The position numbers and the translations under genes are program-made. A stretch of 64,000 bases of DNA from Nitrospira sp. (GTDB taxonomy: Bacteria > Nitrospirota > Nitrospiria > Nitrospirales > Nitrospiraceae): the NCBI GenBank assembly GCA_009594865.1, contig VOPT01000051.1, positions 62,001 to 126,000 on the forward strand. The letters run 5' to 3'. Positions 15,631-24,585 of the stretch are shown here, piece by piece (position 1 is the stretch's first letter; each line of letters begins with the position of its first letter). The notes under the pieces are model-generated. The model was given only the letters and a program-made list of their open reading frames with translations. It searched no databases and had not been told where the DNA came from.

Positions 15631-16383
15631 ATGGCTTCCGTCCTTCTGAATAAGCGTATCGAGTTTTGCGCCTCCCACCGTTATCACAAGCCGGAGTGGG
15701 ATGCCGAAAAGAACCGCGCCACCTTCGGGGCGTGCAATAACGATCCTGGGCACGGGCATAACTATATGCTGGAAGTGACCGTCGCGGGCGAAGTCGATCC
15801 GCGAACCGGCATGGTCGTCAATCTTTTCGACCTGAAGCGCGTGTTGCTGCAGGTCTTGGAGGAATTCGATCACAAGCACCTGAACCTCGACCTGCCTTAC
15901 TTCACTCACCAGATTCCAACGTCCGAAAACCTGGCGCGTGTGCTCTGGGACAAACTCCAGGCTCAGCACGACATCGGCACGCTCCAGCGGCTGTCTCTGT
16001 ATGAGGATGAAGACCTCTGTGCCGACCTCACGGAAGAGGCCGGACTGGATGTCGCGTCGGTCACCCGGCGCTACTCATTTACCGCTGTGCACGAGGGACA
16101 TCGAGGCCATACTTGGGACCTCTTTGTGTCCGTGCATGGGCCGATTCATTCCGAGACCGGGATGGTGACCGATATCGTCGCGCTTGACCGGCTGTTGAAG
16201 GAACGCGTGTTAGTTCCATTCGAGGGGCGCGATCTTCGCATGGTGTTAGCGACTCCGTCCGTTACGGGAGAATATCTTGCCAAAGCCGTATGGGATCGTA
16301 TTGGCTCGTCTGTTCCGACCGGTCGCCTGCAACTCGTGAAACTCGTTCAAACCCGCGACCTCTCCTACGAATACGCCGGCTGA
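15631..16383 (+). CDS. Tandem-domain 6-pyruvoyl-tetrahydropterin synthase / QueD-like protein
   Basis: A 250-residue protein, twice the family's usual length, with two PTPS folds. The N-terminal domain has the full zinc set His16, His41, His43 and the catalytic Cys35 (TFGACNNDPGHGHNY). The C-terminal domain (from about residue 145) keeps His154, His157 and His160 (AVHEGHRGHTWDL) but has no equivalent cysteine, so it may bind zinc without catalysis. Family members act on dihydroneopterin triphosphate in queuosine or tetrahydropterin synthesis. No queC/E/F is near, so the product is uncertain. Confidence 0.87.
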   Translation: MASVLLNKRIEFCASHRYHKPEWDAEKNRATFGACNNDPGHGHNYMLEVTVAGEVDPRTGMVVNLFDLKRVLLQVLEEFDHKHLNLDLPYFTHQIPTSENLARVLWDKLQAQHDIGTLQRLSLYEDEDLCADLTEEAGLDVASVTRRYSFTAVHEGHRGHTWDLFVSVHGPIHSETGMVTDIVALDRLLKERVLVPFEGRDLRMVLATPSVTGEYLAKAVWDRIGSSVPTGRLQLVKLVQTRDLSYEYAG

Positions 16384-16493
16384 GGCACTCCCGTTCGTCC
16401 AATCTCTCTTCCGCGTCCCTGCCCGGATGCGGTGTTAGCCAATGCCCCGCCAGAGCTCCGGTGTGGGCCTCAAGATCGCTCATCGTATACATC

Positions 16494-16823
16494 TTAGGGG
16501 CGGAGAAGAAGGTAGGCGATGGTAGCCACGCCCAGCAAAATCGTTGCGGCCAGCAACGTCCTGGCGAGGGTCAGCGCGCGCTGTAAGGTGCTCACTGTGC
16601 GACGGAGCTCGACAATGGTGTCGGCTTGCAGCTCAATGGTCCGTTGATGCGCCTCGATCTGTAGCTGTAGTGTGGACAGTGTCGGATCGGCAGAGGAGGG
16701 CTCCGTCACCGGGGGAGCCCCGCGAAACCGTTCGAAAGTCTTGATCAGCTCAGGGGCCTTCTCGATGACCACCGGCAAAAGCTTTCTGGCAACTTGGAGC
16801 GCGGTGGTCCAGGGGATGGTCAT
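16494..16823 (-). CDS. Small coiled-coil protein with C-terminal membrane anchor
   Basis: A 109-residue protein: an N-terminal helix region, then a coiled coil (LQIEAHQRTIELQADTIVEL) and one C-terminal transmembrane helix (LLAATILLGVATIAYLLL) followed by RP. The topology suggests a tail-anchored inner-membrane protein. No family recognised. It stands alone on the minus strand between two plus-strand genes. Confidence 0.6.
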   Translation of the reverse strand: MTIPWTTALQVARKLLPVVIEKAPELIKTFERFRGAPPVTEPSSADPTLSTLQLQIEAHQRTIELQADTIVELRRTVSTLQRALTLARTLLAATILLGVATIAYLLLRP

Positions 16824-17004
16824 GCCTTCGTGTCCGGTACGAACAGGGGTTCCCTGCCCCTATTCATGACATAGCACGGATGTTGAAATCTATCCTCGTC
16901 GAGCCAAGATGACGGCGCATAGGGATCTTCCCAGTATCGAAGCTCGAATGAAAGGTTTTACATTCTCGCCACGGCGATGCGTCCGAACCACAAGGGAGGC
17001 GATC

Positions 17005-17445
17005 ATGAACGTTGTGACCGGTGTGGCAGGCAATCCGGCGGAGGGCTATCAAGTGGTCGGAGATATTGTTGGAACCGCGATCCGGCAATTCAAGCCAGAG
17101 GACAGCGCCATGGATGTGGCGATTGAAATGGTGACCAGCCATGTCGGTGGGGCCCCAGTGGTCGGAGAAGACTATGAATTCCTCGGCTTCATTAATGAGG
17201 GAGATGTGATTCGCGCCATCGATAAGGGAATGGATCTGAAGCAAGCGAGGGCGGGAGACATCATGAATACGGCATTTGTGGGAGTCAAAGAAGATACGTC
17301 GTTGAGTTGTGTCGCACGAATGTTCGAAATGGGATTTCAAATCCTTCCCGTGGTGCAAGACGGCAAGGTGGTTCGATCCATCACCCGTCATGATCTGTTG
17401 CGGGCACAACTCGGGCTTGGTCCGTCGGTCGACGAAGGCAGCTAA
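17005..17445 (+). CDS. CBS-domain pair protein
   Basis: A 146-residue protein; ATG 17005 has GGGAGG at good spacing, unlike the longer frame. It consists of two CBS motifs: VGDIVGTAIRQFKPEDSAMDVAIEM...GGAPVV and AGDIMNTAFVGVKEDTSLSCVARMF...QILPVV. Stand-alone CBS pairs bind adenine nucleotides and regulate partner proteins. It lies 195 bp upstream of the ZorA-like gene on the same strand; whether it regulates that membrane motor is unknown. Confidence 0.85.
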   Translation: MNVVTGVAGNPAEGYQVVGDIVGTAIRQFKPEDSAMDVAIEMVTSHVGGAPVVGEDYEFLGFINEGDVIRAIDKGMDLKQARAGDIMNTAFVGVKEDTSLSCVARMFEMGFQILPVVQDGKVVRSITRHDLLRAQLGLGPSVDEGS

Positions 17446-17640
17446 GGGAAACGGAGGACTGCAAAAAGATTCGTCAGGTCGGCAATTCTTGCCGAGCCGC
17501 TTCGTCCCGAGATGGTCTGGCAGATCAAATTCCCAGCGTTCTCGGGGTTTCTCTGAGCAGATATCCTGGCCCGAAACTTGATATCGAACACAGCCTGAAG
17601 TAGGTCGGCGGTGTGTGTTTCGAGCCGGAGGTGCTGCGCC

Positions 17641-18882
17641 ATGATGTCTTTGTGGGAATTTTTCAGCCGGGACGTGACGCTCTTGGGAGAGCTCCATAGC
17701 CCGATGTTGAGTTGGCTCGGGTCTGGGGGACTGATCGCCTTGTTCCTGTGGCACGCGGGCCGGCTCTCGACGGCCATTTCCAGCGTGCAGACGTGTTATA
17801 TGCGCGTCTGGCCGACCTTGACGGCCCTCGCTGCCAGCCGAAAGTGCCTGCAAAACGAGTGGTTGACGGTGCCGAGTTTGAGCGATGTGAAGAAAGTCAC
17901 CCATCAAGCCGGCGGGCAACCCGACCGAGTTGATCTTGACGATCTCCATGCGCTGGACAAGGTCATGCGCCGGGAGCCGCGCCTCGAACAGGCCTGGTTG
18001 CACTTTCGCAAGACCTTCGTCGTCGAACGTACGGCCTGGTTTATCGAGCCGAAGGTATTTGCCACACGAACGGCGGCCGAATTTTTCCCGCGCGACCTGC
18101 TGAACAGCCGACTCAATCTCGCGTTCTATCATCAATTTCCTTCCTTGATCACGGGCGGCGGCTTGCTGCTCACGTTTTTAGCGATCCTGATCGGTTTAAG
18201 TAAGCTGCATGCAGACGGTTCCCATATCGTCGGGATTCAGGGATTGATCAACGGTCTGGCTGGAAAGTTTTTGACGTCGATCGTGGGATTGCTCTGCGCC
18301 AACCTGTTTGTGTTGCTGGAGAAGTCGGCGATGCATCGATTGGCGACCACGCAGCAGCAATTCGTCACGCTGGTGGACGAGTTGTTTCCGCGTAAGACCA
18401 TAGAGCAGATGCTGGAAAACTTCAGCCCGGGTGGAGGGGCAAAGCAAGCTTCTGCTGCAGTGGGTGCGGTGCCAGGCGACCTCGGTGATCGTCTGGCGGG
18501 AAGCCTGAGTGATCGACTGAGTCCTACGGTGGCCGCCCTGAGGGAAGCGGTAGAAGTGCTGAGCAGGCGTGATCAGGGAGGACGTGCAGGATCTTCGGAT
18601 CGTTTGGCGGAAGAACTTTCTCGGGTGATGCAGCAGACCATGGCCGCGCCGATTCAAGAATTGAATCAGGCGATTCAGACGCTCGCTCGATCGGTCGAGG
18701 AACTGAAGCAGGATCGAAGCGTCAAAGAGGTGTCGGACGAGTTTGAACTCCAATCGTTGGACGAGGTGCCGACCGCGGAGGCGCAGGACATCCAGCAGGA
18801 TGTCGAACCCGATAACAGCATGCTCGGGTTGCGATGGTTTGCGAACTGGCGACAAGGGGCTTCGATGAAGGGGGCAGCCTGA
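17641..18882 (+). CDS. ZorA/MotA-like proton-channel protein
   Basis: A 413-residue inner-membrane protein with GGAGG nine bases before ATG 17641. TM1 is at about residues 24-41, and TM2 and TM3 (LITGGGLLLTFLAILIGL and LTSIVGLLCANLFVLL) at 168-189 and 209-227 form the MotA/TolQ/ExbB core. A cytosolic tail of about 150 residues with heptad-like helices (MAAPIQELNQAIQTLARSVE) follows. A large cytosolic domain between TM1 and TM2 and the helical tail match ZorA of the Zorya phage-defence system more than MotA or ExbB. The ZorB-like partner begins one base after the stop. No Zorya effector gene (zorC, D or E) is present. Confidence 0.8.
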   Translation: MMSLWEFFSRDVTLLGELHSPMLSWLGSGGLIALFLWHAGRLSTAISSVQTCYMRVWPTLTALAASRKCLQNEWLTVPSLSDVKKVTHQAGGQPDRVDLDDLHALDKVMRREPRLEQAWLHFRKTFVVERTAWFIEPKVFATRTAAEFFPRDLLNSRLNLAFYHQFPSLITGGGLLLTFLAILIGLSKLHADGSHIVGIQGLINGLAGKFLTSIVGLLCANLFVLLEKSAMHRLATTQQQFVTLVDELFPRKTIEQMLENFSPGGGAKQASAAVGAVPGDLGDRLAGSLSDRLSPTVAALREAVEVLSRRDQGGRAGSSDRLAEELSRVMQQTMAAPIQELNQAIQTLARSVEELKQDRSVKEVSDEFELQSLDEVPTAEAQDIQQDVEPDNSMLGLRWFANWRQGASMKGAA

Positions 18883-18883
18883 T

Positions 18884-19636
18884 ATGCGCGCCAATCATTC
18901 GCCGGGATCTTCCGAACAAGCCTCGGTACTCACGATCGGGATCACAGACCTGATGACCTCGCTGGCCGTCATTTTTATTCTGCTGTTCAGCGCCTACGTG
19001 ACGAAGGTGTCTGAAACCGAAGTGCAAGCGAAAGTGAAGGTCCCCGTACAGGTGCCTGAGCGGAATGCCGTGACAAGCACAACGGAAGATCTGAAGGGAG
19101 TTCTTCGCGACCACTTCCAGCGGTTCGATCTGTCGCTTGATGCCGACCCCGCCGACCCCAATGTGGTACGCATCGTTGTGCCCGATGCCTTGCTGAACTT
19201 CGAGTTCGGGAAAGGCACGCTTTCCTCGGTCGCGGATCAGTTCCTGGTGGATGCGATGCCGACCTACGCGGCGCTTCTCTGCGGCGCCATGCGTGATCGC
19301 ATCGACTCGCTGGTGATCGAAGGGCATACCGACGATCGCGGGTCGGATATCTACAATCTGAAGCTGAGTCAGGAACGCTCACTGAACGTCATGGTCAAAG
19401 GGCTCGAGGTTATCAAAGATTCGGCGCCCTGGGCCTATCGCTGCTTCCATGAAAAAACATCGGCCAGTGGACGAGGTCGGCAGGATCTGGTGGTAGGTCA
19501 GTCGCGGGTGCTCGACCGGGACAAAAGCCGCCGCGTGGTCTTTAAGATCCGATTGCGCTCCACAGATCGACCGGCAGAAGTGAAGCAGGCCATGCGGCAG
19601 CTCGAATTGCCGGCCGTGAGTTCCCGCCTCTTTTAG
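18884..19636 (+). CDS. ZorB/MotB-like protein with peptidoglycan-binding OmpA domain
   Basis: A 250-residue partner of the ZorA-like protein. Asp22 sits at the start of the single transmembrane helix (TDLMTSLAVIFILLFSAYV), the position of the ion-carrying Asp in MotB/ZorB. A linker leads to an OmpA domain with GHTDDRG at 147-153 and LSQERS, the peptidoglycan-binding residues. The pair should form a proton-driven stator anchored to the cell wall. The ATG follows the previous stop by one base, so the two are co-translated. Its 3' end overlaps the convergent SUMF1-like gene by four bases. Confidence 0.82.
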   Translation: MRANHSPGSSEQASVLTIGITDLMTSLAVIFILLFSAYVTKVSETEVQAKVKVPVQVPERNAVTSTTEDLKGVLRDHFQRFDLSLDADPADPNVVRIVVPDALLNFEFGKGTLSSVADQFLVDAMPTYAALLCGAMRDRIDSLVIEGHTDDRGSDIYNLKLSQERSLNVMVKGLEVIKDSAPWAYRCFHEKTSASGRGRQDLVVGQSRVLDRDKSRRVVFKIRLRSTDRPAEVKQAMRQLELPAVSSRLF

Positions 19637-20496
19637 CGCGCGTTCGGGGGCGGCGCATCCTTGGCGCAGCGAAACCCCACATCGTTTCTTCGTGCATCGG
19701 GCGCATACCCGGCGCGGTTGGTGGATCGAAGGGTCTTGGCATCATTATTCCAGGCCCCGCCCCGCAATGCGCGGAGAGGCCCTGTCGAGGGGCCGGAAGG
19801 ATTGTCTCGCGGGCTAAACTGGTAGTAGGCCGCGTCGTACCAATCCGCAACCCATTCCCACAGATTGCCCGCCAGATCGTAGACTCCCTGCGGAGTCCTG
19901 CCTAATTCAAACTGCCCGACGTGGGTCAGCGTGTCGTAGCCCTGCCATTTGGTGCGCCCGGCATTGGCGTGCCCCCTCGTGGGATGCGCGTCCCCCCACG
20001 GATACATCCGTCCCTCGGTGCCCCGTGCTGCCAGCTCCCATTCCGCTTCTGTGGGCAAGCGTCTTCCCACCCATCGGCAGTAGTCGCGCGCATCATACCA
20101 ATTGACGCCAACCACCGGTTTGTTCTCGTGGGAGCCGCCGGTGGCCTCGTTCCATTTGAACGGTGGATCTGACTTTTGTGAAGCGAGAAAGTGGGCATAC
20201 CGCGCGACGGTCACTTCTTGCGTGTCCAGATAGAATGCCTTGACAGTCACGCGGTGCACCGGCTGCTCGTCGTCCTGGCCGCGGTCGCTGCCCATGGCGA
20301 ACTCGCCGGCAGGGACGAAGGCCATCGGAGCACTCGTTGGGGAGTTAATTGGCAGGGCGCGGGATTCAGCAGGGCCGGCGAGAGAGGCGCTGGGCCGAGT
20401 GTCCTGGCCGCTGCTGACCTCCGGAATCATGAGCCAGAGGAGCCCGGCACAAACAGACGACAGCAAAGAACATATGCGCATCGGTTGAACGCTCAT
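19633..20496 (-). CDS. SUMF1/formylglycine-generating-enzyme-like secreted protein
   Basis: A 287-residue protein with a signal peptide (residues 1-30, LLWLMIPEVSSGQ) and an FGE-sulfatase domain: FVPAGEFAMGSDRGQDDEQPVH, GVNWYDARDYCRWVGRRLPTEAEWE split over loops, GNLWEWVADWYD and RGGAWNND. Such domains range from formylglycine synthases to C-type-lectin-like or ergothioneine/pyoverdine enzymes. The catalytic Cys pair of true FGEs is not seen, and no sulfatase is near, so the reaction is unknown. It converges on the ZorB-like gene with a four-base overlap. Confidence 0.82.
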   Translation of the reverse strand: MSVQPMRICSLLSSVCAGLLWLMIPEVSSGQDTRPSASLAGPAESRALPINSPTSAPMAFVPAGEFAMGSDRGQDDEQPVHRVTVKAFYLDTQEVTVARYAHFLASQKSDPPFKWNEATGGSHENKPVVGVNWYDARDYCRWVGRRLPTEAEWELAARGTEGRMYPWGDAHPTRGHANAGRTKWQGYDTLTHVGQFELGRTPQGVYDLAGNLWEWVADWYDAAYYQFSPRDNPSGPSTGPLRALRGGAWNNDAKTLRSTNRAGYAPDARRNDVGFRCAKDAPPPNAR

Positions 20497-20655
20497 CCAC
20501 GATCATTCCATGCAGACAGGCTGGCCGGCATATTGTATCGCGTCTTTGCTGGGAAGTGTGAGATGGCGAAACGCGCGCAGCGTATGGCGGCATTCGTCCC
20601 TGGCAGGGACGAACGGAGATGTGCGACGGGAGCGGGATGCAGGCCTGCAGAACGA

Positions 20656-20988
20656 CTACTTCAGCAGATGGTCGGAAATTAATGCGGCCAGCTCCGTCGG
20701 TTCGACGACTCCTTCGCGAGTCAGCAACAGTTTGCCCTGGGCGAAGAAGTGTGTGGTGGGGTACGTTTCAAACGTATGCGCTTTCTTGATCTCGCGACAA
20801 CGGCCTGGCACATGCATTTTGGCCTTGCCGATCTTGATGGTGGGAAATTTTGCGGCGGTTTCTTCTAAAATGGGATCGTACTGCTTGCAGGGTTCGCAGG
20901 TGGCTAGCCCATAGGCCACTACTGCACCGGCACTCTCGGTGAATTCTTTATAATTCTCGTCCCGAACATCTTGTACTGTGCCGGTCAT
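20656..20988 (-). CDS. Thioredoxin-like protein with CEPC motif
   Basis: A 110-residue thioredoxin fold. The redox motif ATCEPCKQY replaces the common CGPC, and the cis-Pro is in TYPTTHFF. The C-terminal FFAQGKLLLTREGVVEP strand and helix are standard. No signal peptide, so cytosolic. It is 77 bp upstream of, and on the same strand as, a peroxiredoxin gene and could reduce it. The Glu-Pro between the cysteines should alter redox potential relative to classical thioredoxin. Confidence 0.88.
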   Translation of the reverse strand: MTGTVQDVRDENYKEFTESAGAVVAYGLATCEPCKQYDPILEETAAKFPTIKIGKAKMHVPGRCREIKKAHTFETYPTTHFFAQGKLLLTREGVVEPTELAALISDHLLK

Positions 20989-21065
20989 GGGCTCTCCTCG
21001 TCTAGGACAGATGATCGAGGGGAGGGCCTCGTGATGGCCCTTTCCCCTCGGTCCCCGTTTGTCGC

Positions 21066-21536
21066 TTAGCTCAGTTTCGCGAGGGCGGCGAGAATGTCCT
21101 TATCTTCCCGCGCGACCTTGATTTCCTGAACCTTGACGTAGGCCACTTTGCCGTTCTTGTCGACGATGACCGTGGCGCGCTTGCCGCAATTCAACGGCTC
21201 AAAATACAATCCGTACTTTTTGACCACTTCGCGGTTGAAGTCGGACAAGAGGCGGTGCTTCAAGTCGAGCGAATCTGCCCAGGCCTTGTGCGAAAAGAAA
21301 CTGTCGCAGCTGATGCCGAACAGCTCGGCATGGGCGCCTTGGAACTTGGGGAAGTCATCGGTCAGGCACTTGTTTTCGCCCTGACAGACCGGGCTCCAGT
21401 CGAGCGGGTAAAACGCGAGCACCACATTGCTCTTCCCGCGATAATCGCTCAGCTTGACGTCCTTCTGATCCTGATCCTTTAATGTAAAATCCGGCGCGGT
21501 ATCGCCGACTTTAATTTCTGCAGCCACATCACTCAT
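21066..21536 (-). CDS. AhpC/TSA-family peroxiredoxin
   Basis: A 156-residue thioredoxin-fold peroxidase. The peroxidatic cysteine is in [14 protein letters not shown], in the usual position though the following residue is Gln instead of Thr. GISCDS and [19 protein letters not shown] match the AhpE/BCP-like groups. It reduces peroxides in the cytosol. A GAGGA-like site precedes the ATG. The thioredoxin-like gene just upstream on the same strand is the likely reductant source, so the two form a small peroxide-defence unit. Confidence 0.92.
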   Translation of the reverse strand: MSDVAAEIKVGDTAPDFTLKDQDQKDVKLSDYRGKSNVVLAFYPLDWSPVCQGENKCLTDDFPKFQGAHAELFGISCDSFFSHKAWADSLDLKHRLLSDFNREVVKKYGLYFEPLNCGKRATVIVDKNGKVAYVKVQEIKVAREDKDILAALAKLS

Positions 21537-21692
21537 TGAAATCCTCCTAGGTTAGACCTGCGGAACTGCGCAAACTCAATCGTGGTACCACGCCTGGAAA
21601 AACCTTGTCAACGGGGCCAGAAGGCCTAGGCGAAGAGGCGGAACACCGACAATCGATTGATTTTGCGATGGTTTGGGGCGAACCGAGGCAGA

Positions 21693-22448
21693 TCAAAGAA
21701 GGTCGGTACTGATTTGTCGGAAGGCCATCATGCGGCCGGTTGGTGCGGCGGTGCGATGCTTGATGAATCGAATGGTGTGAGCAACTGCATGAAGATCCAT
21801 TGTGCACCCCACCTTCTGGTTTTGCCCCGTTCGTAACACGGCGTCGGCGCTACATTGCAGAAGCACGATGGTCTCTCGGTCGGGGAGGCCTCGTGGCTGA
21901 ATCATTTCCAACTCGTCCAAGCCAAACTTCGTCAGCCCGAGCGTATAGAACCATTCGGAAGAATGATCATCGGTCTCGCTGTGTTGGACGGTGACATGAT
22001 CGGTGGTGACAAATACATCCAACGGACGATCATTCCAATCCGAAGGATTCAGGTATTCATGGCAGGCAACATCGAAGGCTGTCCCTTGCGTGAGCAAGGT
22101 CAGGCCGCGGGCAAGTCGAGCGGTGACCAGCACGGTGTCTGCGATGGTGCTTGGAGTGGCGGAGGAGAGGGAAACGGCACTCAACTCGTGATGGTCCCAT
22201 GACAAGACCTGCTGCCATTGCGCGGTTTCGGTATTCGGCAGACTCGTCAACACGTGCGCTCGCCAGGGACCGTGGCTGGCACTGGCACGGCCCTCTGCGA
22301 CCGGTTCCAGCCAGGTCAGGGGACCTCCGTAGTGGAGGTCGTACCAGACCTTCAGTTCACCGAGGGACGGCGGCATCCCTCGATAGCCGATGACATAGAG
22401 TGGAGGCTTTGCGGGCGCAGGTTTCGGGGCCCTTTTCCGAATCTTCAT
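21693..22448 (-). CDS. Hypothetical protein (251 residues)
   Basis: A soluble protein beginning with a basic, proline-rich stretch (MKIRKRAPKPAPAKPP). Segments such as PLYVIGYRGMPPSLGELKVWYDLH and SSEWFYTLGLTKFGLDELEM give a globular impression, but no domain is recognised. It follows typA on the same strand after 33 bp, so it may be read from the typA transcript. Confidence 0.6.
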   Translation of the reverse strand: MKIRKRAPKPAPAKPPLYVIGYRGMPPSLGELKVWYDLHYGGPLTWLEPVAEGRASASHGPWRAHVLTSLPNTETAQWQQVLSWDHHELSAVSLSSATPSTIADTVLVTARLARGLTLLTQGTAFDVACHEYLNPSDWNDRPLDVFVTTDHVTVQHSETDDHSSEWFYTLGLTKFGLDELEMIQPRGLPDRETIVLLQCSADAVLRTGQNQKVGCTMDLHAVAHTIRFIKHRTAAPTGRMMAFRQISTDLL

Positions 22449-22481
22449 GCAGTCCGCACAAGGGACGAGGTTCTGTGGAGG

Positions 22482-24362
22482 TTACTTCGCGCTTTTCTTG
22501 GCCTTCCGGCGGTCGTCCGGGTTAAGCAGCCGCTTGCGCAGGCGCAGATATTTGGGTGTCACCTCGACTAATTCGTCCTGGCCGATATATTCCATGGCGA
22601 ATTCGAGCGACATTTCACGCGGCGGCGTGAGCACCAGCGCTTCGTCGGTGCCGGCGGCGCGCATGTTGCTCAACTGTTTCTGCTTGCACACATTGACGTC
22701 TAGATCCTCGTCGCGGCTGTTCTGCCCGACGACCATCCCCTGATAGACTTCGACCGTCGCGCCGATGAACAGTTCGCCGCGCTCCTGCGTCATGAAGAGC
22801 GCATACGCCGTGCTGGTTCCCGCTTCAAAGGCCACCAGCGAGCCATGGGGCGCCACGAGCAGCGCTTTTTCGTCGGCCGGGGCATAGCCCGAGAACACAT
22901 GGTGCAGAATGATGGTGCCCCGCGTCTTCGCAAGCAGGATATTCTTGAGGCCGATGATGCCGCGCGTCGGGATGTGATACTCGATATGCATTTCGCTGGC
23001 GGTGCCCTCGGAATGCACAAGTTTCATATGGCGGAGTTCGCCACGGCGTTTTCCGATTTCTTCGATCACCGGACCCTGGTATTCCGAAGGGACTTGAATG
23101 GTCAGTTCTTCAAACGGTTCCGTGACCGTATCCCCGTCTCGATGCAGAATGACTTCGGGCTGGGAGATTTGAAGCTCATACCCTTCACGACGCATCTGTT
23201 CGATGAGCACGCCGAGATGAAGCTCTCCGCGTCCGGCCACCAGGAATCGGTCGGCGCTGTCGGTTTCCTGCACGCGCAAAGAGACGTTGGTTTCCAATTC
23301 CTTGAACAATCGTTCGCGCAAGTGGCGTGAGGTCAGATATTTTCCGTCACGGCCGGCGAAGGGGCTATTGTTCACGGAAAATGTCATTTGCACGGTCGGT
23401 TCGTCGATCGTGACGCGCGGAAGCGCGACGGGACTGCCCGGGTCGGCAATCGTATCGCCGATGTTCACCTCTTCCAACCCGGAGATAGCGACGATTTCAC
23501 CGGCTTCAGCGGACTCTACGTCACTGCGTTCGAGACCGGAGAATACCGCAAGGTCGGAGATCTTCCCCTGAACCTGGCCGCCGTCCTTGGTGAGTGTCAC
23601 CACATTTTGGCGTCTGGCGATCGAGCCGGACTGAATTTTGCCGATCCCCATTTTGCCCTTATAGGAATCCTGCGCAAGAGCCAGCACGAGGAGCTGGAAC
23701 GGGTCGTCCCGGTTAATGGCCGGCGCGGGGATCTTCTCGAGAATGGTTTCTAGCAGCGGGGAAATATCCGTTCCGGGCTGTTTGAGATCGAGGGTGGCGA
23801 TGCCTTTGATCGCGGAGGCGTAGACAATCGGAAAATCGAGCTGTTCGTCGGTGGCGCCCAAATGCACGAACAAATCGAACGTCCGATTGACCACGTCGTC
23901 GATGACGGCGTCCGGACGATCGATCTTGTTGATGACGACGATGGCTTTATGTCCGAGCGCCAACGCTTTCCGCAAGACAAACGTGGTTTGCGGCATGGGG
24001 CCTTCTTTGGCGTCGACGAGGATCAGCACGCCATCCACCATGCGCAGCGTGCGCTCGACTTCGCCGCCGAAATCGGCATGTCCCGGCGTATCGACAATGT
24101 TGATCTTTACCCCTTTATAGGTCACGCTGGCATTCTTGGCCCGGATGGTGATGCCGCGTTCGCGCTCCTGGTCCATCGAGTCCATGATGCGTTCCCCCAT
24201 GTCATCGATTTTCCGATGCACATGGGTCTGCCGCAGCACGGCATCGACGAGCGTGGTTTTCCCGTGGTCGACGTGCGCGATAATGGCGATGTTGCGAATG
24301 TCGGTCCGACGACCTTTCGGCGCGTGCAAACCAGTGGTGGGTGAGGGCGCTGAGCTGTTCAT
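22482..24362 (-). CDS. typA: Ribosome-associated GTPase TypA/BipA
   Basis: A 626-residue translational GTPase of normal length. G motifs are visible: [10 protein letters not shown] (P-loop), [14 protein letters not shown] (G3), NKIDRPDA (G4). Domains II and III and the TypA-specific C-terminal domain ([21 protein letters not shown]) follow. It helps 50S assembly and stress-dependent translation. ATG 24362 has GGAG four bases upstream; a TTG nine bases earlier is less likely. An intrinsic-terminator-like hairpin lies between its predicted transcription start and this codon. Confidence 0.96.
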   Translation of the reverse strand: MNSSAPSPTTGLHAPKGRRTDIRNIAIIAHVDHGKTTLVDAVLRQTHVHRKIDDMGERIMDSMDQERERGITIRAKNASVTYKGVKINIVDTPGHADFGGEVERTLRMVDGVLILVDAKEGPMPQTTFVLRKALALGHKAIVVINKIDRPDAVIDDVVNRTFDLFVHLGATDEQLDFPIVYASAIKGIATLDLKQPGTDISPLLETILEKIPAPAINRDDPFQLLVLALAQDSYKGKMGIGKIQSGSIARRQNVVTLTKDGGQVQGKISDLAVFSGLERSDVESAEAGEIVAISGLEEVNIGDTIADPGSPVALPRVTIDEPTVQMTFSVNNSPFAGRDGKYLTSRHLRERLFKELETNVSLRVQETDSADRFLVAGRGELHLGVLIEQMRREGYELQISQPEVILHRDGDTVTEPFEELTIQVPSEYQGPVIEEIGKRRGELRHMKLVHSEGTASEMHIEYHIPTRGIIGLKNILLAKTRGTIILHHVFSGYAPADEKALLVAPHGSLVAFEAGTSTAYALFMTQERGELFIGATVEVYQGMVVGQNSRDEDLDVNVCKQKQLSNMRAAGTDEALVLTPPREMSLEFAMEYIGQDELVEVTPKYLRLRKRLLNPDDRRKAKKSAK

Positions 24363-24386
24363 AATCTCCAATGCCGTGAAAGTGCC

Positions 24387-24417
24387 AAAAAAAAGACGCC
24401 TTCCTATGAAGGCGTCT
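24387..24417 (-). terminator. Terminator-like hairpin in the typA leader
   Basis: On the minus strand, a perfect 10-bp stem (AGACGCCTTC / GAAGGCGTCT) with a 4-base loop ends in at least seven T. It points into typA and lies 25 bp before the start codon, yet the gene upstream is divergent. A transcript reaching typA must cross it, so it may be an attenuator or a 5' stabilising hairpin. Confidence 0.65.
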
Positions 24418-24427
24418 AAGCCTATGG

Positions 24428-24457
24428 ACTATACCCGATTCAAATCACTTCCCGCAA
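24428..24457 (-). promoter_or_regulatory. Putative typA promoter
   Basis: Minus strand: TTGCGG (24457-24452) and TATAGT (24433-24428) with an 18-bp spacer. The predicted start near 24421 places the terminator-like hairpin within the first few bases of the transcript. Confidence 0.5.
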
Positions 24458-24511
24458 GCTGATTGTGAAAGGCGCGGCGGAAACTTCTTTCGACGACGAT
24501 TCGCACCTTGC

Positions 24512-24540
24512 TTGAGTTTGTCCGGTGCGCATTGTATGGT
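24512..24540 (+). promoter_or_regulatory. Putative promoter of the PBP1A gene
   Basis: TTGAGT (24512-24517) and TATGGT (24535-24540) with a 17-bp spacer lie about 45 bp before the PBP start codon, back to back with the typA promoter. Confidence 0.5.
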
Positions 24541-24585
24541 GGGGTTGTCGCGGGTTGACCTCTTTCCTCGCAACCACCCAACTTC

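Noticed and set aside
16864-18135. A 423-residue minus-strand open frame
   Set aside because: It lies opposite the CBS and ZorA-like genes, which have domains and ribosome sites; its composition is His/Arg/Pro-rich without any family.
17005-20496. A complete Zorya defence system
   Set aside because: No ZorC, ZorD or ZorE homolog is visible in the flanking genes; only the motor pair is present.
19633-20496. SUMF1-like gene as a sulfatase activator
   Set aside because: No sulfatase gene is near and the catalytic Cys pair was not seen; left as SUMF1-like only.
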